Source: Bradyrhizobium niftali | GTDB taxonomy: Bacteria > Pseudomonadota > Alphaproteobacteria > Rhizobiales > Xanthobacteraceae | DNA length: 64,000 nt | NCBI RefSeq assembly: GCF_004571025.1 | Contig: NZ_SPQT01000018.1 | Span: 62,001-126,000 of the forward strand | Direction: 5' to 3' | Notes under the pieces: generated by a model | The model's input: only the letters and a program-made list of their open reading frames with translations | Databases searched by the model: none | What the model was told of the DNA's origin: nothing | Translations under genes and position numbers: made by a program | Shown: piece after piece, positions 8,664 to 17,155 of the stretch | Layout: every line of letters starts with the position of its first letter | Numbering within the stretch: the first letter of the stretch is position 1

Positions 8664-9686
8664 TCACTTGACTTCGATGCCGGCGTCCTTGGCAACCTGC
8701 TTCCAGGCGGCGATGTCGCGCGCGTTGATGTCGCGCTGCTCCTCGCCGGGCACGAATTGCGGCGTAATGCCGAGCGCCAGCAGCTTGTCCTTCACCTCGG
8801 CATCGCCGAGCGCGTCCTTCAGGGCCGCCGAGAGCTTCTTCGCGACCGGCTCGGCAAGGCCTGCCGGCGCATACATCGCCCAGGACAGGCTGCGGTCGAA
8901 CGCCACGCCCTGTTCCTTGTAGCTCGCGACGTCAGGCAGGCTCGGCGAGCGCTCGCCGCAGGCGGCCAACGCCTTGATCGAGCCGTCCTTCACCAGCGGC
9001 GTCGCGGTCGCCATGTCGAGTGTCGCAAGCGAGATGTGGCCGCCGAGCAGGTCGCCAGCGAGTTTTGCGATGCCGTTGAAGGGCACGTGGTCCATCTTGA
9101 TGCCGGCCTGCTGCATCAAGATCTCCGCGCAGAATTGCCCGGTCGAGCCGACGCCCCAGCTGCCGTACTGGATCGGCTCGCCCTTCTTGGCGAGCGCGAT
9201 CAGGCCCTTGATGTCATTGGCGGCAAAATCCTTGGTCGCCACCAGCATGATCGAGGAGGTGCCGACGCGGCCGATCGTCGTGAAATCCTTGATCGGATCG
9301 TAAGCCAGCTTTGGATAGATCGCGGGCGCCAGCACATGCGTGGTCATGCCGCCGATGGTGATGGTGTAGCCGTCGTTCGCCGCCGCCGCCACCATCTGCG
9401 TGCCGAGCGTGCCGGCCGCGCCGGTGTGGTTCTCGATATAGACGCTCTGTCCGAGCGTCTTGCCCATCTTGTCCGCGAGCAGCCGGCCGATCACGTCGCC
9501 GCCGCCGCCGGCCGCATAGGGCAGCAGCATCCTGATCTTGTGGCTGGGGTAGGCGGCCGGGTCCTCGGCGCGCGCCGGCAGCGACACCGATAAGGTAAGC
9601 AACGACAAGATGATGATGCGCAGCTTCGTGATGGTTTGCCGCGCGGGCAAAAGGCGAGCGAAGCGCGCCATGACGTCGTCTCCCAA
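8664..9686 (-). CDS. Bug/TctC family tripartite tricarboxylate transporter substrate-binding protein
   Basis: A 340-residue periplasmic binding protein. A signal peptide ends near residue 41 (LSVSLPARAED); a second methionine at residue 6 is an alternative start. The Bug family signature runs from YPSHKIRMLLPYAAGGGGDVIGRLLADKM through the classical VYIENHTGAAGTLGTQMVA. PIQYGSWGVGSTGQFCAEI and WAMYAPAGL lie in the second lobe. These proteins capture carboxylates or aromatic acids for TctAB importers; no tctAB genes are adjacent. It is divergent from the TetR gene, with a 30-bp palindrome in between. Confidence 0.88.
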   Translation of the reverse strand: MGDDVMARFARLLPARQTITKLRIIILSLLTLSVSLPARAEDPAAYPSHKIRMLLPYAAGGGGDVIGRLLADKMGKTLGQSVYIENHTGAAGTLGTQMVAAAANDGYTITIGGMTTHVLAPAIYPKLAYDPIKDFTTIGRVGTSSIMLVATKDFAANDIKGLIALAKKGEPIQYGSWGVGSTGQFCAEILMQQAGIKMDHVPFNGIAKLAGDLLGGHISLATLDMATATPLVKDGSIKALAACGERSPSLPDVASYKEQGVAFDRSLSWAMYAPAGLAEPVAKKLSAALKDALGDAEVKDKLLALGITPQFVPGEEQRDINARDIAAWKQVAKDAGIEVK

Positions 9687-9801
9687 ATTGCTCTCCGCTG
9701 ATCGAGGCAGCGGAGTTGAATGCGACCGCTCTGGCGGAGTTGTTGCTGAGCCGCGGCCGGCGATCCTCGTACAGGAAGCCCGGCGGCGATCGCTGGTCCG
9801 G

Positions 9802-9831
9802 TTGACTAGCGAACGATCGTTCGTTAGTCAA
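9802..9831. promoter_or_regulatory. TetR operator, near-perfect 30-bp palindrome
   Basis: The core GCGAACGATCGTTCGT is flanked by TTGACTA and TAGTCAA arms; only one symmetric pair mismatches over 30 bp. It ends four bases before the TetR ATG and overlaps TTGACT -35-like elements on both strands, so it can control both divergent promoters. Confidence 0.8.
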
Positions 9832-9835
9832 GCGC

Positions 9836-10531
9836 ATGGTTGTCCACACCTCCAGCGCGGCGGAAGCGGCCGCGCCCACCACCCGCGAGCGCATCCTCAT
9901 CGAAGCGCTCAATCTGTTCGCGCAGAGCGGCTATGGCGGCGCCTCGATGCGCGAGCTCGCGCGCCGCGTCGGCATCCGCGAGAGCAGCCTCTACAATCAT
10001 TTCGCCGGCAAGGCCGCGATCCTCGAAGCGATCGTTGCCGAGCACGGCCCGGCCAGCTCGGCGAGCCGGCTGGAGGAGCCGCGCTACAAGCAGCTCGCGC
10101 GCCAGCCCGCCGCGTTCTGCCGGCAGTTTGCATTGGACCTCGTCGAGCAATGGTCCGATCCGCGCGAGCATCAGTTCCAGAAGGTGATCACCGCCGAGCG
10201 CAACCGCGTGCCCGGCATCCGTGCCAAGTTCGCCGACCATTTTTACGCGCGCGAGCAGAGCCTGATGACCGATTACTTCCGCGGCTTCGCGCTCGCCGGC
10301 CTCGTCGCGACGCCGGATCCGCGCGAGACCGCACGGCTGTTCGCGGCGGGCCTCATCTATATCCGCCTCGAACATTACGTGATGGGCGCGACGCCGTCCT
10401 CGCGGCCGAAGGTGATCGAGGCGATCGACCGCTATCTCGCCTTCTTCCTGTCGTTGATCGCGGCAGGCAACGGCGACGACAAGAAACGAAAACCCAAGGG
10501 AGAAACGCGTGGCAAGGCTGCCCCTGATTGA
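9836..10531 (+). CDS. TetR family transcriptional regulator
   Basis: A 231-residue repressor. The N-terminal helix-turn-helix is clear: TTRERILIEALNLFAQSGYGGASMRELARRVGIRESSLYNHFAGKAAIL (about residues 15-65). The rest is the all-helical ligand-binding and dimerisation part, ending in a lysine-rich tail. The ATG lies directly after a 30-bp palindrome, so autoregulation is likely. Its last codons overlap the next gene by 23 bp, placing it at the head of a three-gene unit (TetR, CMD-like, SDR) that may respond to a carboxylated or aromatic substrate; the ligand is unknown. Confidence 0.88.
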   Translation: MVVHTSSAAEAAAPTTRERILIEALNLFAQSGYGGASMRELARRVGIRESSLYNHFAGKAAILEAIVAEHGPASSASRLEEPRYKQLARQPAAFCRQFALDLVEQWSDPREHQFQKVITAERNRVPGIRAKFADHFYAREQSLMTDYFRGFALAGLVATPDPRETARLFAAGLIYIRLEHYVMGATPSSRPKVIEAIDRYLAFFLSLIAAGNGDDKKRKPKGETRGKAAPD

Positions 10532-11060
10532 TCCGGAGACGACGAGCGGCGACATCCGCGCCTCGTTCGACCGCATGCCGGTCAAGCTCAACATCTTTCG
10601 CATGATGGCGCATGCCGAGGCCAACATGATCCCGGCGATGCGGCTCGGCAATTCGATCCTGCACAAGCAGAAGCTCTCGGCGGTCAACCGCGAGCTCCTG
10701 ATCCTCCAGGCCGCGCAGCTCGAAGGCGGCGCGTATGAGTGGCGCCAGCACGTGCCGATCGCGCTCGGCGTCGGCTGCACGAAAGGACAGATCGATGCGG
10801 TCGAGCGCTGCGAGTACGATGCTGCCGGCTTAAGCGATGCCGAGCGCGCGCTGCTGAAATTCGGCCGCGAGGTCGTCGAGAACGTCCGCGTTGCGGAAGC
10901 GACCTTCGCCGGCATGCGCCGCCACTTCAGCGACCAGGAGATCGTGGAATCGATCGTCGCGCTCGGCTTCTACATGATGATGGCGCGCCTCACCGAGGCG
11001 ACCGAGACCGACCTCGATCCCGCGGCCGGCATGAAGGTCTATGACGGCGGCAAGAAATAG
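10509..11060 (+). CDS. Carboxymuconolactone decarboxylase family protein
   Basis: A 183-residue AhpD/CMD-fold protein. The hallmark helical stretch is SAVNRELLILQAAQLEGGAYEWRQHVPIALGVG (about 55-90). In place of the redox CxxC of AhpD it shows E-x-x-x-W-x-x-H-type residues, as in non-redox CMD proteins, so a peroxidatic role is unlikely. The LPLIDPE opening is typical. It overlaps the TetR gene and precedes the SDR gene by 9 bp. A role in ring-opened aromatic or lactone metabolism is the family-based guess. Confidence 0.82.
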   Translation: MARLPLIDPETTSGDIRASFDRMPVKLNIFRMMAHAEANMIPAMRLGNSILHKQKLSAVNRELLILQAAQLEGGAYEWRQHVPIALGVGCTKGQIDAVERCEYDAAGLSDAERALLKFGREVVENVRVAEATFAGMRRHFSDQEIVESIVALGFYMMMARLTEATETDLDPAAGMKVYDGGKK

Positions 11061-11069
11061 GCGGAGCGC

Positions 11070-11918
11070 ATGGCTGAGAATTCCGAGATCAAGCCGGAGC
11101 GTTACGTCCGTCCGCCAAGCGCCGAGTCGCTCGGCGAGGCGCCGGGGAGGGGACGTCTCAGCGGACGCCGCATCCTGATCGTCGGCGGCGGCCAGCGCGT
11201 GTTCGATGCCTTAACCGATCCGATCGGCAACGGCCGCGCCATGAGCATCCTCTGCGCCCGTGAAGGCGCGAAGGTCGCAGTCGCCGATCTCAACCGCAGC
11301 TCCGCCGAACAGACGGTGAAGCGCATCACCGACGAAGGCGGCGAGGCTTTTGCCATCGCGGCCGACGTCACGTCCGAGGCCGACGTTCAGCGCATGGTCG
11401 ACGATGCGCACCGCGCGCTGGGCGGGCTCGACGGCATGGTTCTGAACATCGGCACCTTCGGCAAGGTCGGTCTCGATGCCGTCAGCCCCGAGGAGTGGAA
11501 CAGGATCTACGACGTCAATGTCCGCGGCCCCATGCTGTGCTCCCGCGCCGCTCTGCCGAAGTTCGACAATGGCGGCGCCATCGTCTTCATCTCCTCGATC
11601 GCGGCGCTGAAGGCCGGATCGCAGATGGCGGTGTATGACTCCTCCAAGGCCGCGCTCGGTGGCCTGATGCGCAACATCGCCCATCTCGGCGCGCGCCGCG
11701 GCATCCGCGCCAACCTCGTCTATCCCGGCCTCGTCGACACTCCCAACGGCCGCGAAGCCGGCGCCGGCCGCCCCTCGCGCGGCAAGGGCCATGTCCCCTT
11801 CGGCCGCCAGGCGACCGCGTGGGAGATCGCCTATGCGGTGCTGTTCTTCCTGTCGGACGAAAGCGTCTACGTCACCGCGCAGACGCTCGCGGTGGATAGC
11901 GGCCTGAGCGGGATGTAG
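11070..11918 (+). CDS. Short-chain dehydrogenase/reductase
   Basis: A 282-residue SDR with an N-terminal extension of about 30 residues. The dinucleotide loop is GGGQRVFDALTDPIGNGRA, an unusual insertion-bearing form of TGxxxGxG. AVADLNRSS suggests an acidic NAD-selecting residue after strand 2. LNIGTFG replaces NNAG, FISSIAALKAG supplies the catalytic serine and YDSSKAAL the Tyr-x-x-x-Lys pair. The protein ends with the usual VDSGLSGM. It is the third gene of the TetR-controlled unit. Substrate is unknown. Confidence 0.87.
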   Translation: MAENSEIKPERYVRPPSAESLGEAPGRGRLSGRRILIVGGGQRVFDALTDPIGNGRAMSILCAREGAKVAVADLNRSSAEQTVKRITDEGGEAFAIAADVTSEADVQRMVDDAHRALGGLDGMVLNIGTFGKVGLDAVSPEEWNRIYDVNVRGPMLCSRAALPKFDNGGAIVFISSIAALKAGSQMAVYDSSKAALGGLMRNIAHLGARRGIRANLVYPGLVDTPNGREAGAGRPSRGKGHVPFGRQATAWEIAYAVLFFLSDESVYVTAQTLAVDSGLSGM

Positions 11919-11930
11919 GATCTGATCCCG

Positions 11931-12016
11931 TAGCCCGGATGGAGCGAAAGCGTAACCCGGGAGCGCTGCCTCATCGCCCGAGCTGACCCGGATTGCGCTG
12001 CGCTCCATCCGGGCTA
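11931..12016. repeat. Intergenic inverted repeat with 16-bp arms
   Basis: TAGCCCGGATGGAGCG (11931-11946) and CGCTCCATCCGGGCTA (12001-12016) are perfect inverted arms about 54 bp apart, located between the convergent SDR and DoxX genes. This is another element type seen widely in Bradyrhizobium-like genomes. Confidence 0.65.
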
Positions 12017-12039
12017 CGGACGCGAGCGGCGGCGAGTGC

Positions 12040-12552
12040 CTATCGCCCGTGCGATCGTGCACGACAGATGAGATGGTCGAGCGAGAGGCTCCCCGGCCCG
12101 TAGGCCATGATGCCGAGCGCCATGGCCGCCCAGGTGAGGTGGATCGGCCAGCCGTCGGGCACCGTGAGCTCGACGATCACTGTCATGAACAATAGTCCGA
12201 GTCCCGCAAACCGCGTGCCTAGTCCCAGCACCAGCAGGATCGGGAACATGATCTCTCCGCAGCCCGACAGGAAAGCCATCACCGCCGGCGCCGGAAAGTG
12301 GTAGGGCCCGCCGGGCAGATGCAGCATGAACTCGTCGCTAAACAGCGTCACCGCGGTGTCGTTGAGCCGCAGGAAGCCCCCCCATTTCAGCATGCCCGAG
12401 CGCCAGAACGGTACGGACAGCGCCACGCGCAGCACGAGCTGGACAAGCGAGGGAGCCGCAATCGTCTGCACCAGCTGATTGGCCTTGTCGACGAGCAGCC
12501 CGAGTGACGGCAGGCTGCCGCTGGTCGTCATGCGTTGGTCCGTGATCATCAT
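12040..12552 (-). CDS. DoxX family membrane protein of the bufferin operon
   Basis: A 170-residue membrane protein of the DoxX family with four hydrophobic helices (about residues 38-58, 85-105, 110-130 and 138-155). Recognisable pieces are LRVALSVPFWRSGMLKWGG and FLSGCGEIMFPILLVLGLGTRFAGLGLL. DoxX proteins are regular last members of DUF2282-DUF692-DUF2063 operons (gigD in gold/copper-induced clusters). The start overlaps the stop of the DUF2063 gene as ATGA, so translation is coupled. Its exact role is unknown. Confidence 0.85.
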   Translation of the reverse strand: MMITDQRMTTSGSLPSLGLLVDKANQLVQTIAAPSLVQLVLRVALSVPFWRSGMLKWGGFLRLNDTAVTLFSDEFMLHLPGGPYHFPAPAVMAFLSGCGEIMFPILLVLGLGTRFAGLGLLFMTVIVELTVPDGWPIHLTWAAMALGIMAYGPGSLSLDHLICRARSHGR

Positions 12553-13328
12553 GCATCTCCAGCAGCAAGCGAGGTGAATGCGCCCGCCTCGATCAGGCCG
12601 GCGATGTTCGCGGCGATGTCGAATTCAGGCGATGCGTCGAACGCTGCCATTGCGGCCGCGCCGAGCGGTTGGCCGGACATCAGGCTGGCGGCAAAGACGG
12701 CGCCGCCGGGCGGAAGGTGGCGCACCACGACGTCGAATTCGGCCCGGGTGATCAGGGCGTCTTCCGGCGTGGACGCGTCGATGCGTGCCACGGGCGCGCT
12801 GTCGCGATTGGCGGCAAAGATCGTCACGGCCGCATATGGCGATCGTACGATTCGCGTGGCCGGATGCGGCGCGAGAACGAGATCGCCAAGCCGCTCCGGC
12901 GCGATGGCGAACAGCCGCATCGGCGCCAGCGTTAGCGCGTCGGCGGCATGATAGGCATCGAGCCAGGCGCGCTCGATGCGGGCGACGTCGGCGAGCCAGG
13001 GCATATCCTGCGCATGCTCGTACCCGGCGATGAAGTCCGGAAAGTCGTGGCCATATTCGAACAGCAGCGGCGAGGCCGGCGGGCTGCTGCGGACATGGAA
13101 GCGCGCCATGGCGCGGAAGAAATCGGGTCCCGTGATGCGCTGCACCGCCGGATAGATCGCAGCCAGCGTCTCGATCAGGCTGACCGTGACGTTGTTGCGG
13201 TAGACGTCGTAGCGTCGGCCCGCCGGCTTGCCGTTCCGGCCGGCCACGGCCGTCGGCACCTCGCGCGCGGGGTCGAGCAGCGGTGGCGCGAAGGCTGCGG
13301 CAAATCCAAGGTCAGCATCACGCCGCAT
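12549..13328 (-). CDS. bufC: DUF2063 partner protein (BufC/HvfC-like)
   Basis: A 259-residue protein with the DUF2063 N-terminal domain: RRYDVYRNNVTVSLIETLAAIYPAVQRITGPDFFRAMARFHV (about 38-80), followed by SPLLFEYGHDFPDFI. In bufferin and related MNIO pathways this protein is the partner of the DUF692 enzyme and helps present the precursor peptide. The C-terminal half is less conserved. It overlaps bufB by 11 bp upstream and the DoxX gene by 4 bp downstream. The symbol is assigned on order and domain. Confidence 0.87.
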   Translation of the reverse strand: MRRDADLGFAAAFAPPLLDPAREVPTAVAGRNGKPAGRRYDVYRNNVTVSLIETLAAIYPAVQRITGPDFFRAMARFHVRSSPPASPLLFEYGHDFPDFIAGYEHAQDMPWLADVARIERAWLDAYHAADALTLAPMRLFAIAPERLGDLVLAPHPATRIVRSPYAAVTIFAANRDSAPVARIDASTPEDALITRAEFDVVVRHLPPGGAVFAASLMSGQPLGAAAMAAFDASPEFDIAANIAGLIEAGAFTSLAAGDA

Positions 13329-14226
13329 GGCGATCCTCCGTTGCTGCGGCCAGCTTGCAGCGATCGAGGATCGCCTGCGCGGCGGCGGCCTCGGCCCGCA
13401 GGATCGGCCATGCCGGGATGCTGCTGTCCCATTCGATCAGCGTTGGCACGGGACCGCGCCGCGCCACGATGATCTCGAACAGCTTCCACACGGCGTCCGC
13501 GACCGGGCCGTCGTGGCTGTCGATGAGGAGGAGGTTGCCGTCATCATCGGTCTGCTCCGCGTGGCCGGCGAGATGAATCTCTCCGACGTGAGCAAGCGGG
13601 AAATCGGCGAGGTAGTCGAGCGCGGGGAAGCCGTGATTGGTCGCTGACACGAACACGTTGTTGATGTCGAGCAGCAGGCCGCATCCCGTGCGCGCCACGA
13701 TACCGCGAATGAAATCGGTCTCGCTCATCGCGGACTCGCAGAAGGTCAGGTAAGTCGACGGGTTCTCCAGCAGCAGCGGACGGCGGATCGCCTCCTGCAC
13801 CTGGTCGATGTGATTGCAGACGCAGGCCAGTGTCGCCTCGGTATAGGGCAGCGGCAGCAGATCGTTGAAGAAGCTGGTCTCATGCGTCGACCACGCCAGA
13901 TGCTCTGAGACCAGTGCGGGCTGGTAGCGCGCGACGAGGCTGCGGAAGCGCGCCAGATGCGTCTTGTCGAGCGGCTGGGGTCCGCCGATCGACATGCTGA
14001 CGCCGTGCAGGGATAGCGGATGGTCGCGGCGGATCGTCTCCAGCGCGCGATGCGGCGGTCCGCCCGCGCCCATGTAGTTCTCGGCGTGCACCTCAAAGAA
14101 GCCGGCTTGCGGGCCGGCTTCGAGAATCGCGGGAAGGTGCTCGGGCTTGAAGCTGGTTCCGGCGACACCGCCGATCGGAAGTGAAAAGCGGAGCGGCACG
14201 GTGGCGGGCTTGATGGCCGTGATCAT
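13318..14226 (-). CDS. bufB: DUF692 multinuclear iron oxygenase (BufB/HvfB/MbnB-like)
   Basis: A 302-residue TIM-barrel enzyme of the DUF692/MNIO family, which modifies cysteines of a precursor peptide (thiooxazoles in bufferins, oxazolone-thioamide in methanobactin). Metal-ligand-bearing motifs are in order: FFEVHAENYMGAGG, LHGVSMSIGG, VSEHLAWSTHE, LLLDINNVFVSATNHG, VGEIHLAGHAE and LIEWDSSIP. The ATG at 14226 is preceded by a GAGAGG ribosome site; a longer frame upstream runs antiparallel to nothing conserved and is rejected. It lies 47 bp after the DUF2282 precursor and overlaps bufC by 11 bp. Confidence 0.9.
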   Translation of the reverse strand: MITAIKPATVPLRFSLPIGGVAGTSFKPEHLPAILEAGPQAGFFEVHAENYMGAGGPPHRALETIRRDHPLSLHGVSMSIGGPQPLDKTHLARFRSLVARYQPALVSEHLAWSTHETSFFNDLLPLPYTEATLACVCNHIDQVQEAIRRPLLLENPSTYLTFCESAMSETDFIRGIVARTGCGLLLDINNVFVSATNHGFPALDYLADFPLAHVGEIHLAGHAEQTDDDGNLLLIDSHDGPVADAVWKLFEIIVARRGPVPTLIEWDSSIPAWPILRAEAAAAQAILDRCKLAAATEDRHAA

Positions 14227-14273
14227 GATACCTCTCCGCTTCCTTCGTGTGGCGTGATGGATCGGCCGGGCCG

Positions 14274-14579
14274 TCAGACCGGCTTGAGCGAGCCCTTCTT
14301 GCCGCCCGGCAGGTCGATGCTGGTGCAGGTGCCGCCCTGCACGAATTTCCAGGCGTTGCCCTGGAAGTCGACGGTCGAGGTACCCTGGCAGGTCGTGCCC
14401 GGGCCCGCCGCGCAATCGTTCTGGCCCTTCAGCGCGACGCCGAAGCATTTCTCCTTCTTGGCGGCGACGGCGGCATCGGCCTCGGCCTTGGTCAGCGGGC
14501 CGGCGGCGGCAAGGGTCGCGAGCGCGGTCGACATGGCGCCGGCGAGAGCGAGCGTGGTGACAACGTGTTTGGCAGACAT
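14274..14579 (-). CDS. bufA1: DUF2282 bufferin precursor (BufA1-like)
   Basis: A 101-residue secreted precursor. The signal peptide is MSAKHVVTTLALAGAMSTAL and onward, ending near residue 26. The mature part has exactly four cysteines: KC-FG at 45, DC at 56, TC at 64 and TC at 85, in the DUF2282 pattern (EKCFGVA...NDCAAG...TCQG...W-KFVQGGTC). The ATG at 14579 is preceded by AGGAG. In Caulobacter and other bacteria these peptides are matured by DUF692 enzymes and sequester copper in the periplasm. Here it heads a four-gene operon. The family assignment is firm; the metal in this organism is inferred. Confidence 0.88.
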   Translation of the reverse strand: MSAKHVVTTLALAGAMSTALATLAAAGPLTKAEADAAVAAKKEKCFGVALKGQNDCAAGPGTTCQGTSTVDFQGNAWKFVQGGTCTSIDLPGGKKGSLKPV

Positions 14580-14828
14580 CGCAGTTCTCCTGTTCGAGAT
14601 GGCATCGCCTGGCAGGCGAGGGCGCATTGTCTCATTCGCCTCGCGCGCAGCCGGCGTTACGGTCGGGATGCTCACGAATCCGTGAGACCGATTGGTCGGG
14701 GCGCCCGGTTGGTGCGCTTGGGCCGGGATTAACGGGCAAGCGCCGGCGCAAATCCAATGCCTTGGCTCTATCGAGACGTTAGCTACAGGGCATTGGCAAG
14801 GATGGCCCGCAGCTGTCAGAGGTAACGA

Positions 14829-16979
14829 TTGACGGGCGGCGGCGTAGAACGATGTCAGATGATGCGCTGGCCCCGCGAAGGCGAAACCGCGATGAACGTT
14901 GATCCCGCACGGCGGATTCAGGCGATCGCACGGCTGACGGTCAGCATCCGCCTCGCCGTGTCCGCGCTGGTCCTGGCAGCGATCCTGCTGACGGCCGCCC
15001 TTTCCAGCCTGTTGTGGTGGCGCACGGCGGAGGCGACCAGCCGGCAACTCGCTTCCACCATCAACGAGCAGATCGTGGCGGCGGTGCGCAAGGAGGTCTC
15101 GGCCATCGTCGACGAGGCGCGCGCCGCGCATACCGCCATTCGCACGCTGTTCCTCCAGAATGTGCTCGACACCCGCGAGGCCGACAAGCGCGAGTTCGTC
15201 TTTCTCTCGCAGTTGCAGTCGCAGGCGACGATCTCCTGGGTCGCCTTTGGCTGGCCCGACGGCTCGTTCTTTGCTGCGCACAAGCTCGGCGACCGCCGGC
15301 TGGAAATGATGGAGATCTCGCTGACCGACCATCCGGGTCAGCGCCGCGTCGACGAATACGACGTCGTGCCCGGCGACATCGAATTCGCCAACCGCCGTTT
15401 CGAGCCGACCGATTTCCGCGTCGCCGACCAGGCCTGGTTCAAGGCCGGGCTCACCGCGGACGACCCGCAATGGTTCAGGGTCATGGGCCATCCGACCGGC
15501 GAGCGGCCGTCGATCGCCTTTGCCGGACCGATCGACGTCTACCAGGAGCGGCAAGGTGTTCTGGCCGTCGTCATCGAATATACAAGGCTCGCGCGCTTCC
15601 TGTCGCAGCTTGAGGTCGGGCGCACCGGAACCGCTTTCATCGTCGATGGCAGCGGCGAGCTCGTCGCAGCCCCCGACAAGGATGCCGACGAGCTGCATCC
15701 GGCGCGCGGCGATATCACGCTGCTCCCGCTGGCGCGCGCAGCGCTCGAAAAGGCGGGCGAGGCCGGCCGCAAGGAGGCCAGGCGGAGCCGCCTGACCTCA
15801 CGCGGCGCGGCCTACGAGGTCGCGCTGACGCCGCTGCCGTTTCCCGGCTGGTCGCTCGCCACCGTGATCCCGGAGGCCGAATTTCTCGGGCCCGTCGAGA
15901 CCACGCTTCGCCGTCTGATCCTCGGCCTTGCCGTCGGCGCGGTGCTCGCGGCGCTGGCGTCGGCGATGCTGGCGCGCTCCGTCATCGCCGCGCCGTTGTC
16001 GCGCGTCGTCGGCGAGCTCCGCCATGTCGAAGCGTTCGCGCTGGAGCAGGTCCGCCGCCACCCGTCGCGCCTCAAGGAAATCGCGAGCCTGTCGGGTGCG
16101 ATCGCGGAGATGGCGGCCGGCCTTTCCGCCTTCCGCAAGTACATCCCGGCGGATCTCGTCCGCGCCCTGCTGCGCCAGGGCGTCGAGGCAAGGCCCGGCG
16201 GCAGCATCCAGGAGCTCAGCGTGATGTTCATCGACATCGCCGGCTTCACCGGACTATCCGAGCGGATGGGCGACCGCGTGGTGCCGCTGCTGTCACGCTA
16301 TCTCGACCTCACTTCGGAAATCATCGTCGCCAATGGCGGCACCATCGACAAATTCATCGGCGACGCCGTCATGGCGTTCTGGGGTGCGCCGCAGCCGCAA
16401 AAGGACCACGCTGCGCGATGCTGCCGCGCGGCGCTGGCCTGCCGCAGGGTGATCGACCAGTCTGGCCTTGCCGACGATCTCGGCCAGCCGCTCCAGATCC
16501 GCATCGGCATCAATTCCGGCCGCATGCTGGTCGGCAATATCGGCTCGGAGCTGCGGCTGAACTACACCGTGATCGGCGATGCCGTGAATGTCGCCAGCCG
16601 GCTGGAGAGCGCCAACAAATCCTACGGAACGCAAATCCTGATCGGCGAGGCGACCGAACGTCTGGCGCGCGGTGCCATCGTCTCGCGTGAGATCGACCGC
16701 ATTGCGGTTTACGGACGAGAGGAGGGGCTCTCGGTCCACGAGCTCGTCGGAAACGCGGATGAAGGCCCGGTCGCGGCGGGATGGATCGCGGACTACGAAC
16801 GCGGTCTTGCCAATTACCGCTCGCACCGGTTTGCCGACGCGCTCGCTGATTTCGAAGCCGTTCTGAGCGAGCGCGGCGCCGATCGCCCGGCCGAACTCAT
16901 GCGCGACCGCTGCCGGCAGCTTGCTGCCGCCGCGCCCGATGCTGCGTGGCGCCCGATCGCGGCGCTGACGACAAAATAG
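14829..16979 (+). CDS. Membrane class III adenylate/guanylate cyclase with periplasmic sensor
   Basis: A 716-residue sensor cyclase; the probable start is ATG at 14892, since the first 21 residues look untranslated. A first membrane helix lies at about residues 38-66 and a second at about 360-382. Between them is a periplasmic Cache-like region with ARAAHTAIRTLFLQNVL, VAFGWPDGSFFAAHK and FRVADQAWF. The cyclase domain (about 455-640) has FIDIAGFTGLSERMGDR, KFIGDAVMAFWGAPQ and YTVIGDAVNVASRLE, with the metal aspartates, the ATP-type lysine and the Asn/Arg pair present. It should make cAMP in response to an external ligand. A 14-bp inverted repeat follows at 17045-17078. Confidence 0.88.
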   Translation: MTGGGVERCQMMRWPREGETAMNVDPARRIQAIARLTVSIRLAVSALVLAAILLTAALSSLLWWRTAEATSRQLASTINEQIVAAVRKEVSAIVDEARAAHTAIRTLFLQNVLDTREADKREFVFLSQLQSQATISWVAFGWPDGSFFAAHKLGDRRLEMMEISLTDHPGQRRVDEYDVVPGDIEFANRRFEPTDFRVADQAWFKAGLTADDPQWFRVMGHPTGERPSIAFAGPIDVYQERQGVLAVVIEYTRLARFLSQLEVGRTGTAFIVDGSGELVAAPDKDADELHPARGDITLLPLARAALEKAGEAGRKEARRSRLTSRGAAYEVALTPLPFPGWSLATVIPEAEFLGPVETTLRRLILGLAVGAVLAALASAMLARSVIAAPLSRVVGELRHVEAFALEQVRRHPSRLKEIASLSGAIAEMAAGLSAFRKYIPADLVRALLRQGVEARPGGSIQELSVMFIDIAGFTGLSERMGDRVVPLLSRYLDLTSEIIVANGGTIDKFIGDAVMAFWGAPQPQKDHAARCCRAALACRRVIDQSGLADDLGQPLQIRIGINSGRMLVGNIGSELRLNYTVIGDAVNVASRLESANKSYGTQILIGEATERLARGAIVSREIDRIAVYGREEGLSVHELVGNADEGPVAAGWIADYERGLANYRSHRFADALADFEAVLSERGADRPAELMRDRCRQLAAAAPDAAWRPIAALTTK

Positions 16980-17044
16980 TCGCGGAGGCGAGGACCGGGC
17001 GGCCTGCATGGATGTGGGCCGTCGACCGCGCCGGCATGTCTCCC

Positions 17045-17078
17045 CGATGTCGTCCTGGCTTTCGCCAGGACGACATCG
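17045..17078. repeat. Palindromic intergenic repeat / possible terminator
   Basis: CGATGTCGTCCTGG (17045-17058) and CCAGGACGACATCG (17065-17078) form a perfect 14-bp stem with a six-base loop between the cyclase and HutD genes. No T tract follows. Confidence 0.6.
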
Positions 17079-17155
17079 CGATTTGCTGTTCCAGGATCGC
17101 AAGCCTTGGTCCATTGTGATATCGGGCCACGGCCTTTCCGGACGGACTCCAGGAC

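Noticed and set aside
14580..15698. Upstream extension of the bufferin precursor frame opposite the cyclase
   Set aside because: The AGGAG-preceded ATG at 14579 begins a proper signal peptide; the extension lies antisense to the cyclase gene.
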